A stretch of DNA of 64,000 bases from Teratosphaeria epicoccoides (lineage: Eukaryota > Ascomycota > Dothideomycetes > Mycosphaerellales > Teratosphaeriaceae), in contig JADDMT010000031.1 in assembly GCA_021401465.1 (NCBI GenBank), forward strand, positions 1 through 64,000, given 5' to 3'. Below the pieces are notes generated by a model. That model was given only the letters and a program-made list of their open reading frames with translations, was not told where the DNA came from and did not search any database. Below, piece by piece: positions 56,132 to 64,000 of this stretch; position 1 is the stretch's first letter, and each line of letters begins with the position of its first letter. The translations under genes and the position numbers were made by a program.

Positions 56132-56573
56132 GCGCACCCTACCTCCTGGCTGTCATTCGAAGACATCACTGTAAGTTATAGACTCATCAAATGCTCTTCG
56201 TGCACAGCGTGGCATAACTTGAAAAGCGTTGCTCGTGCTCAGGTCATTCTTCTCGCCCCTCTCCGCTATGCCAATTTTCAGAGGCAAGACTGCGACACCG
56301 CCAGATCCTCGACTTTCCGTGCCATGCAGCACGACGACGGCCGGGTTCGCCTGCATCGAAACGTGATTATTGCTAACGGATTTGGGCTGCCACCATTTGC
56401 GGGGCTTAGCGATGTCGGCCTTGGTCGCACATCGCTGCCCAATCAAATGAGCTTTAGTCATACCCCCCGACTTTCGGCAGAGCAATGCCATGGAGACTCC
56501 CGTTTCCACAGGCTTGACGCATTTCGACACATTATTCTTCACTTCCCGGACTCAAGGCGAAGCCACGATCACA
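56132..56573 (+). promoter_or_regulatory. Upstream region of the isopropylmalate dehydratase gene
   Basis: 442 bp between the tandem Mrp51 and LEU1 genes. An in-frame ATG at 56490 would add 28 residues (METPVSTGLT...) to the dehydratase. No clear CCGGNNNNCCGG-type Leu3 site was found by eye. Confidence 0.4.
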
Positions 56574-58901
56574 ATGCCTGGTGCAGTTCGCGGCCCACGT
56601 ACGCTGTACGACAAGGTTTTCGAAGACCACATTGTCGATGAGCAGGACGACGGCACTATTCTGCTCTACATTGACCGCCACCTCGTCCACGAAGTCACCT
56701 CGCCCCAAGCTTTCGAAGGCCTCAAGAACGCTGGCCGCAAGGTCAGGCGACCCGATTGCACCCTCGCAACCACGGATCACAATGTCCCGACGGCTCCGAG
56801 GAAAAATTTCAAGAATGTCTCGCAGTTCGTTGAGGAGGAAGACTCGAGACTTCAATGCGAGACCTTGGAGCAGAACGTGAAGGATTTCAAGCTGACATAC
56901 TTCGGCTTGGGTGACAAGAGACAGGGTATCGTGCACATCATTGGACCGGAGCAGGGCTTCACACTGCCCGGCACCACTGTAGTATGCGGTGACTCCCATA
57001 CCAGCACTCACGGAGCGTTCGGCGCTTTGGCGTTCGGCATCGGCACATCAGAGGTCGAGCATGTCTTGGCTACACAAACTCTCCTTACCAGGAGGAGCAA
57101 GAACATGCGTGTTGAGGTCAATGGCGGGCTGGCACCCGGCGTGAGTAGCAAGGACATTGTCTTGCACGTCATTGGGCAGATAGGTACCGCTGGAGGTACA
57201 GGCCATGTAATCGAGTTCTGCGGTTCTGCGATTCGAAGCCTGAGCATGGAGGCTCGCATGTCGATCTGTAATATGTCGATCGAGGGGGGCGCGAGAGCGG
57301 GTATGGTAGCTCCAGATGAGACGACATTTGAGTACCTGAAGGGCAAGCCGTTGGCGCCGGAGGTTGACTCCGCGGAGTGGAAGAAGGCGGTCAGATACTG
57401 GTCGAGCCTGAAGACCGATGAGGGCGCGCACTTTGATGAGGATGTCCAGATCGATGCGAAAGATATTGTGCCAACAGTCTCATGGGGTACGAGTCCGCAG
57501 GATGTTGTGCCGATTACTGGCAAGGTGCCCCGACCAGATGACTTCCAAGACGAGAACAAGAGGGTGGCTTGCGAAAGAGCACTGAAGTACATGGGCCTAA
57601 AGGCTGGCACACCAATGACGGATATCGAGCTTGATAAGGTGTTCATCGGCTCTTGCACAAATGCTCGTATCGAAGACTTGCGCATTGCCGCCCACATCAT
57701 CAAGGGCAACAAGGTTGCACCGAACCTCAAGCGCGTCATGATCGTGCCAGGATCTGGTCTGGTTAAGAGAATGGCGGAGAACGAGGGCCTTGACAAGATC
57801 TTCATCGACGCTGGATGTGAGTGGAGAGAAGCTGGCTGTTCGATGTGCCTGGGCATGAACCCAGATATTCTCTCGCCGGGCGAGCGCTGCGCCAGTACTT
57901 CTAACCGCAACTTTGAAGGCCGACAAGGCGCTGGTGGCCGCACGCATTTGATGTCACCCGCTATGGCGGCCGCTGCTGCCATTGTCGGCAAGCTCGCAGA
58001 CGTCAGAAACCTCTCTGGTTACGAGCAAGCACTTCCTTCAGCGAAAAAGGCCGGTACACAGGTCTCCTCCGCAGCATACGTCGAGGACCCGGATTCTGAC
58101 GTTGACTTGGACAATATCCTGGACCTCTCAGAAGACAGCCAAGGCAACGTCGTTGATAGCGGTGCTCCGGGAAGCTCCCCTGGTATGCCTAAGTTTCAAC
58201 AGCTGAAAGGCATTGCCGCACCCATGGATCGTTCGAACGTCGACACCGACGCCATTATTCCCAAACAATTTCTGAAGACCATCAAGCGGGCTGGTCTTTC
58301 CAAGGGACTTTTCTACGCTTGGCGATTCAACGAGGATGGCTCCAAGACTGATGATTTCGTGCTCAACAAGGAGCCATATACCAACGCCAAGATTCTAGTG
58401 GTCACTGGTCCGAACTTTGGATGTGGTAGCTCGCGTGAGCACGCGCCTTGGGCTCTGCTTGACTTTGGAATCAAGTGCATCATCGCGCCCTCCTTCGGCG
58501 AAATCTTCTTCAATAACACGTTCAAGAATGGCATGTTGCCACTTGTTGTCGAAGACAAGGCTAAGCTTCAGAAGATCGCCGGGGAGGCATCGGCAGGTCG
58601 GGAAATCGAAGTCGATCTCGAGGAACAGAACATCAAGGACGCTTCCGGCAATGTGCTTGCTGACTTCAAGGCCGATGACTTCAGGAGACATTGTTTGTTG
58701 AATGGTCTTGATGATATTGGTCTGACTATGCAGCAAGACGATAAGATTGCAAGATTCGAAAAGAGGAGGACGGAGGATACGCCTTGGTTGGACGGGTCAG
58801 GATACCTGTCGAAGCACAGGACTGGGGCCGTGAAGGTGGAGGCTGCGCCGGTGCCAAGGACGAATAGAGGCGAGGAGAAGACTGAGCCGCTTGAGTGGTA
58901 G
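56574..58901 (+). CDS. LEU1: 3-isopropylmalate dehydratase (fused large and small subunits)
   Basis: Intronless, 775 aa from ATG 56574, the normal length for the fungal single-chain enzyme. It isomerises 2- to 3-isopropylmalate in leucine biosynthesis. The aconitase-fold large part starts RTLYDKVFEDHIVDEQDDGT and contains LATTDHNVPT, VCGDSHTSTHGAFGALAFGI and the [4Fe-4S] cysteines in GSCTNARIEDL and CSMCLGMNPD. A linker with acidic residues (about 505-550) connects to the LeuD-like swivelling domain: PMDRSNVDTDAIIPKQFL and GPNFGCGSSREHAPWALLDF. ATG 56490 is an alternative start. No mitochondrial presequence is evident from ATG 56574. Confidence 0.97.
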   Translation: MPGAVRGPRTLYDKVFEDHIVDEQDDGTILLYIDRHLVHEVTSPQAFEGLKNAGRKVRRPDCTLATTDHNVPTAPRKNFKNVSQFVEEEDSRLQCETLEQNVKDFKLTYFGLGDKRQGIVHIIGPEQGFTLPGTTVVCGDSHTSTHGAFGALAFGIGTSEVEHVLATQTLLTRRSKNMRVEVNGGLAPGVSSKDIVLHVIGQIGTAGGTGHVIEFCGSAIRSLSMEARMSICNMSIEGGARAGMVAPDETTFEYLKGKPLAPEVDSAEWKKAVRYWSSLKTDEGAHFDEDVQIDAKDIVPTVSWGTSPQDVVPITGKVPRPDDFQDENKRVACERALKYMGLKAGTPMTDIELDKVFIGSCTNARIEDLRIAAHIIKGNKVAPNLKRVMIVPGSGLVKRMAENEGLDKIFIDAGCEWREAGCSMCLGMNPDILSPGERCASTSNRNFEGRQGAGGRTHLMSPAMAAAAAIVGKLADVRNLSGYEQALPSAKKAGTQVSSAAYVEDPDSDVDLDNILDLSEDSQGNVVDSGAPGSSPGMPKFQQLKGIAAPMDRSNVDTDAIIPKQFLKTIKRAGLSKGLFYAWRFNEDGSKTDDFVLNKEPYTNAKILVVTGPNFGCGSSREHAPWALLDFGIKCIIAPSFGEIFFNNTFKNGMLPLVVEDKAKLQKIAGEASAGREIEVDLEEQNIKDASGNVLADFKADDFRRHCLLNGLDDIGLTMQQDDKIARFEKRRTEDTPWLDGSGYLSKHRTGAVKVEAAPVPRTNRGEEKTEPLEW

Positions 58902-59891
58902 ACTCAAGTTGGCAATGGCTGTGTTAAGCTGGGTGTCAACTGTGGGAGAGCACGGTCAATTGCTTACTCAACTATGCTCTGTGATGCCATCAGTCGACCA
59001 AAAGCTCAATCAGTTGATGAGTCAAAATGTTCAAGCCATCAGTATTGGAGGTCAGCAGCATCATCAATCGACTGCACTGTGACAACAAGCAGTCAAGCCC
59101 GGCAACAAGTTGCCAGATCGATTGAAGCGTCTACCGAATGATTTATTACTGATTGTAATGCTGACTATCCCCTGCCCTTCTCGCACGACAGCAGCAGCAC
59201 CAACTGGGCGTTTCCTTGTTTCCAATCAATTCATGCTGAAGCGAAAACTCATTTCTCTCTCCTTTCTCCTTCCGCATTCTCGCTGCTTCCATCCGTATTC
59301 GCCAGGCCTTTCGCCACCGGAGGTTGCCAGCGCTCCAAAGCTGACAAAATTGGATTCAGACCGACTGCCACAAGCGCAACGCACGTGCAGCACACCTACC
59401 TCCCGAGCATAACACAGCTCACATGCACGACGACCACGGGACTGAATGATACAAACAGCCAGGAAAAATTTAGCTGCCATCCTGCTCCATTCTACCAGGT
59501 CCGCCGTGGCGGCTAGCCGTTGAAGCATTGTTCCGAATCATGAATGCAGGTTGCTGCGCATTCGGAGAAGAGCGGTTCATGGTATACTCGACTTTGTACT
59601 TGCCCTGTTTTCGGGCGGGCTGTTGGAGTCCGTTGCGAAGAGGACTCGGGTCTCAACGGCGTATTGTGAAGTCCGTTCCAAGACCCCAGACAAATACTCT
59701 TTCTATTGGCATTTTATCTTCGTATCTTCATTCTATCGCCAGGTCTCGCTGGCTCCAGTGATGCAGCGATTAGGACCCACGAGCCATTCGTGAATTCATG
59801 CGCCACTCTAAGCTCAATGAGCCATGATGCGCGGGCCATGCTTTTCCAGCCACGCCTTACCTATGCTCTACCAAAGCGCCCTGCCTCCAAA
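58902..59891. other. Convergent intergenic, no gene seen
   Basis: 3' flanks of LEU1 (plus) and the aspartate aminotransferase gene (minus). Only short frames. Confidence 0.5.
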
Positions 59892-61406
59892 CTATTGCGT
59901 GGACCGCACGACACTGTCGACGGCCTTTGCAAAGTACTCAACATTATTCGTGTTAAGGCCAGCCATACTGATCCTGCCGTTCTTGGTCATGTACACATGG
60001 GAGTCCTCGCGGATTTTGAGAACCTGCGCCTCACTCAGTCCCGTGAATGAGAACATGCCAATCTGTTCTGTAATGTGGGACCAGCCGCCACTGCCAGACG
60101 GACCTGGAGTACCAAGCTCATCAAGCTTCGCCTTCAGCGCCTTCCTCATGTCGATGATGCGACCAGACATCGTGCGCAGATCATGCTCCCACTGTGCAAA
60201 GAGCGCTTCATCGTTAAGCACCAATGAAGCAATGCGGGCGCCGTAAGCTGGTGGGTTGGAAATCTCGGAGCGCTGCAGGATAGCTAGTTGACTGCCGACA
60301 CGAGCAACCACGTCCTGCGCGCTTGGCGAGGGTGCTGCGACGAAGTGGAAACAGCCTGCGCGCTCGCCGTAGAGACCGAAGTTCTTGGCGAACGATTGAG
60401 CAATCATCAACTCGAAGCCTTCTTCGACGAAATGTGCGATAGCCCAGCCATCAGTCGCTAAAGAGCCGGAGGCAAACCCTTGGTATGCGCAGTCGAAGAA
60501 CGGGAAATGCTTCTTCTTCTTCATAACATTAGCGATCTCCCGCCATTGGTCCTTTGTCGCATCAACGCCCGTCGGATTGTGCGCGCAGGCGTGAAGCAAG
60601 ATGATCGAGCCTTCGGGAGCCGATTCGAGTGTCGAGAGGAAACCATTGTAGTCCAGGCCCTTGGTCTTCTTGTCAAAGTACGGATATTGCTTGGTGGGGA
60701 GACGCACGTTTCCGAAGATCTGGTTGTGGTTGGCCCAAGTGGGGTTGCTGAGGTAGATGGCTTTGGCGTCCTTGTTGGACGGGCTGTAGAATTTGCTAAG
60801 GAAGAGGCCTCCGAGATGGACAGCACCGGTTCCCGAGATGGTCTGCAAAGAAATGGCACGCTTCTGTGCTATTGCAGGCGAGTCCTTCCCGAGGATGAGC
60901 TTCTGGGCGGCAGACGTGAACTCAGGTAGACCTGCGATTGGCAGGTATTCGTGGTTGAGTGTAGGGTCTCTGCGGAGAAGCTCGTCCGCTTGCTTGACTA
61001 CGGGTAGGACCCATGGCTTAGCGTTGTTGTCTCGGTAAGCACCAATGCCAAGGTCGACCTTGTTTGGTGAAGTGTCCCTCTTGTAAGCGGCCATCAAACC
61101 GAAGAGTGGGTCCTAGCCATCCTTGTCAGCAGTGTCCTGTGAACCGTCCGTCCACAATGAATTTAGTGACATGTGTCAATCGCATGTCACTGGCTCAAGT
61201 CGTGCACGCTGTGGCTTGGCTGTTGGAGCTTGTCCCCTCTGTTCCAGTGAACATCGAGACAATTCCCACAGTATCATTCCAAGATTCGGAAGACGGACAC
61301 CATTTGTTTCTCAAGCGCTCCTTCCTAGTTCAGAACGTACCTCCGGTGCTTGCGGAACGACGTCCGCCGCAAAGGCGGTTTGGACCTGTTTCCCAACCGA
61401 GCCCAT
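59892..61406 (-). CDS. Aspartate aminotransferase
   Basis: Two exons, 61406-61341 and 61112-59892, phase 0 over a 228-nt intron; 428 aa. Exon 1 encodes MGSVGKQVQTAFAADVVPQAPE, and the splice yields the usual APEDPLFGLMAAYKRDTSPN. The fold-type I PLP enzyme shows VDLGIGAYRD, HEYLPIAGLPEF, HACAHNPTGVD (carboxylate/phosphate binding), the Schiff-base Lys in QSFAKNFGLYGERAGCFHF and the substrate Arg region MAGLN near the end. It transfers amino groups between aspartate and 2-oxoglutarate. Fungi have cytosolic and mitochondrial isozymes. The short N-terminus from ATG 61406 suggests the cytosolic form, but the frame is open to ATG 61511 with a basic, Thr/Arg-rich start (MPTRTPRTSANLIKSAV) that could act as a mitochondrial presequence. 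Confidence 0.95.
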
Positions 61407-62199
61407 CCTGTTGACGTGACCTTGTATTTGTCCCAATCGTTCTGTTGCTTGCTCTTCACCAACAGCACTCTTTATGAGGTTGGCTGAGGTTCGTGGTGTC
61501 CGTGTTGGCATCGTAAAGGGAAGGAGTAATTGGAATCAAGCTTGTTGGTCACACAGGGCAGTCGCGCGGGTGAGCCCGATACGAGGGTTCGCGTACAGTA
61601 GTCTGCGGCCGGATACTCGTACCGGATCCACTTCCCGCCGTTCGAGTGTCGAGGGATGAAGCTCCAAGGTCGACTGCACGTACAACGGCTGGGCAGATAT
61701 AGCAAACAAAGAATCGGAGGAGATGGCAAAAGATGTCCGAACAAGGTAGCAGGCTCTCATATGAAAGCATGAATTCGTCATGTGCCGTGCTGAAGTGGCG
61801 CAGACGCACTCAACCGTCCCGAGTACCGAGGCGATATCGTCTATACCGTAGGAGGTACTGTAGTCGGCACACGCGTCCATCAGGACACCCGAACTGGAAC
61901 CGGCCATCAAGACACCGAGAACGAACCTCTTCTCACCAATGTCGACAGGCAGCATGCAAGGCTCGTAAACGGGCGTTGGAATCTTAGCTGCCTGTGTAGC
62001 TACTAACAAGCAGACGGTCCATATATGCAAGCGGTAGGTGACGCTGGACGAGGCCGAGTCTCACGGTCAATTACCCACCATAGTCACGATTGACCGCGTC
62101 AACAAGTCGAATCCCAAGCTACCGAGCATAACGCTCACCTTCACCAGCAAGTCAATCAGACAAGAGGCCGATGGAATGAAGATCCCGCGCTGACCAGCA
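61407..62199. other. Intergenic, no gene confirmed
   Basis: A minus-strand frame at 62030-61536 starts with a signal-like MHIWTVCLLVATQAAKIPTP and is 164 codons long, but it has no recognisable pattern later. Considered non-coding or at best a very uncertain secreted protein. It also holds the AAT promoter. Confidence 0.35.
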
Positions 62200-63707
62200 T
62201 CAATCAAAGACTATGGCTGCTTTCACGACTTCTTGCTTTCGGACCGCCTCAAGGCATTCCGCCCATTGCTCGATCCGATAAGTCTTGTTGACAATGCCCT
62301 GAAAGTTCAGCTTCTTCGTCCGCAGATATTCTAATACGACCGGGAACTTGAGGGTCGAACAGAAGCTGGCCAAAATGGTAATCTCATAAGTCCAGATGCG
62401 GCTCGGGGGCCAAGCCACTTTTACCTTCTCGTCATACACGCCATACACACAAAGTGTGCCTCCCTTGGCGACGTAGAATATCGATTGCTCAAGCACTGAA
62501 GATGCGCCTGTGGCCTCCACCACGATGTCAAAGCCGTAGGGATGAGCTACCTTGAGCTTGTCCATAGAAGCTTGAGAGTCGCAGGGTAGAATCTCCACAT
62601 ATGAGTCCGCGAGGTTCAGCTCACGTGCGAGGTCCAGCTTTGGCCCTGGCATCGAGGCAATTGTAAGCTGGCATATGTCAGCCATGCGGGCATTCTCAAC
62701 ACAGGTAAGCACGCACATTTGCTGTTCCATTAAGCTTCAACAGCTGGGCAAGCAGCATACCGGTTGGCCCGCACCCAAACAGCAAGACCCTACTACCGAC
62801 CTTTGGTGCCATCCTCTCGATGCCGTGCGAAGCACAGGCCGCTGGCTCGATTAAACAAGCTTCGAGTGGTGACACCTTTGAAGGTATCGCAAATACTTGT
62901 CTCGCCGGGTAGCGACAGAACTCTGCGAAGCCTCCTGGCACTGGTGTTCAAGTCAGCCTCAACCAGGCTGCAGGGCGCCTAGATCATTGCGCAGACACTT
63001 ACCTGTTCCTCCGAAGCCTGTCATACTCTCACATAGCAGTCGCTGGTCCCGTACGCAATAGTGACAGTTTCTGCACGGCTCCATTGGATCGGCAGCAACG
63101 CGATCGCCAATGGCAATATTTGTGACATCTTCACCAATGGCAACCACGGTCCCCGTCGCTTCGTGACCTGTGAATGATCAGCTATGATGTTCCCGGGGCG
63201 GCCATGGCGTGAGAGCATTTACCCGGGATCAACGGAAACTGGATGCGATTGTCAGCATTCGGAGGCATTGTCATGTGGTTCGTAATAGGCTCACCTTTGC
63301 CATGAATTCGCCTTTGTGGTAATGCAGATCCTGTAGCAATACCGTCAGAGCAGCCAGAAATTCGTCTCAATCCTGGTGTGTACCTACAGTTCCACAGACA
63401 CCACAGGCCGAGATTTTGACCTGTCAAGAGGCAATCGTCATTCCCAGAGATCTTCGATTCCTTTCCTGGGCGTGTGTCCTACCAGTACATCCTCGGGCCC
63501 TATCTGAGGAACGTCGATGTCTCTCACAGCGAAGACTTCCGGTCCAGAATATCTGCCGGTGTCAGTGCAGTGCTGCTACTCTCGTCATGAATTTCGCCAT
63601 TACTGCAACGCTCTCATCTTGCGAGGAACAACATATTCGTTGAACTCGCGCTTCTTGGCCGCAGCACCATTCGCGCCGTTGGCTTGATTCCGTTCAGCTG
63701 AGCTCAT
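62200..63707 (-). CDS. Zinc-dependent medium-chain dehydrogenase (sugar-alcohol dehydrogenase type)
   Basis: Eight exons: 63707-63604, 63552-63483, 63420-63388, 63330-63295, 63238-63223, 63167-63003, 62940-62717 and 62667-62200; 371 aa, every junction in phase. Exon 5 is only 16 nt (FPLIP plus one base). The catalytic zinc site is C67 in CGVCGTD, with H88-E89 in the spliced PGHEATG. The structural zinc site is C118-C121-C124-C132 (CRNCHYCVRDQRLLC). The Rossmann fold shows LLFGCGPTGMLLAQLLKLNG, then FDIVVEATGASSVLEQSIFY and AKGGTLCVYGVYDEK. Closest known groups are sorbitol, xylitol and D-arabinitol dehydrogenases. The position after strand two lacks the usual Asp, which leaves NAD versus NADP preference open. 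An N-terminal 30-residue Ala/Asn/Lys extension precedes the MRALQY start of the fold. Confidence 0.9.
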
Positions 63708-64000
63708 ACTGTATGCAAACTGGCGTCAAACTCCATGTGGTGATGAATATGCTTTGATGTGCTTTGCTCGACTTGTTCATAGCAGGAGCTGTGTTGACAC
63801 AGGATCATCGCGGTCCCGTTGAGCTCAGACAGCTGCTATGCTTCGGCCTGCTTGCCCGTGCTTACTTTCCGACGTCTCCAGACCAAGAGTGGGGCAGCGG
63901 GGTGGAAACTCGACCGAATAGGCAGGTACGGCGTGGCTTGACTTTCTATCTAGGCAGCCTTGCTAGACTGATAAACTTACTGACGAGTATGTCGTTTCCT
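63708..64000. other. Window end, no gene seen
   Basis: Upstream region of the minus-strand dehydrogenase gene. No frame of interest before the window ends. Confidence 0.5.

Noticed and set aside
57008..57991. 327-codon minus-strand open frame
   Set aside because: Antisense to LEU1; explained by its codon bias.
61536..62030. 164-codon minus-strand frame with a signal-like start
   Set aside because: No cysteine pattern, domain or splice support beyond the first 20 residues; kept only as a note.

Overview
The window is nuclear DNA of a filamentous ascomycete (Pezizomycotina). Introns are short (about 50-90 nt), with GTRNGT-type donors and CTGAC/CTAAC branch sites close to the acceptor. Diagnostic families are a HET-domain protein, a Zn2Cys6 regulator of the CTF1-beta type, Kre9, MepB, LAP1 and Mrp51. 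Gene spacing, the abundance of low-complexity intergenic DNA and the mix of secreted oxidase and peptidase genes would fit Dothideomycetes, but that placement is inference. There is no sign of bacterial, plasmid or viral DNA, and no clear transposon.

Layout. 1-4.4 kb: the 5' exon of a Cdc4-like EF-hand light chain (minus strand), a HIT-family nucleotide hydrolase (plus), and a minus-strand, intron-dense, repetitive stretch. That stretch includes a 93-bp tandem repeat in which every unit carries a 32-nt mini-exon flanked by canonical splice signals. 5.8-7.5 kb: a HET-domain gene. 9.4-10 kb: ribosomal protein S17, followed by 3.6 kb without a recognisable gene. 13.7-14.9 kb: a four-exon SAM methyltransferase. 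16-21.7 kb: NOT2 of CCR4-NOT, a Cue1-like ER ubiquitin factor, a perfect 14-bp-arm palindrome and a conserved-looking hypothetical protein. 22-25.4 kb: three adjacent minus-strand low-complexity or membrane ORFs of unknown function. 26-31.4 kb: a membrane-anchored double-psi beta-barrel protein, a CHIP-type TPR/U-box ubiquitin ligase and, divergently, an M3 metallopeptidase with a suspicious ATG-free hydrophobic leader. 32.6-35.9 kb: an eight-exon CTF1-beta/FarB-type regulator. 37.5-51.5 kb: a minus-strand run of a prolidase-type M24 peptidase, Kre9/Knh1, a type II CAX (Vnx1-like) antiporter, a secreted Cys-rich protein, a laccase fused to a PAN-like module and a CBM20 starch-binding domain, and leucine aminopeptidase 1. 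54-64 kb: mitochondrial ribosomal protein Mrp51, 3-isopropylmalate dehydratase, aspartate aminotransferase and an eight-exon sugar-alcohol-type dehydrogenase.

Functional picture. Most genes are scattered housekeeping functions: protein quality control (Cue1, CHIP, MepB), amino-acid metabolism (isopropylmalate dehydratase, AAT, prolidase, LAP1) and translation (S17, Mrp51). The 39-51 kb interval is enriched in cell-wall and extracellular proteins, four of six genes, and contains the most unusual architecture in the window, the PAN-CBM20-laccase. Most gene models were rebuilt by hand from splice signals; exon coordinates are given and checked for phase. Where a model could not be closed, this is stated.
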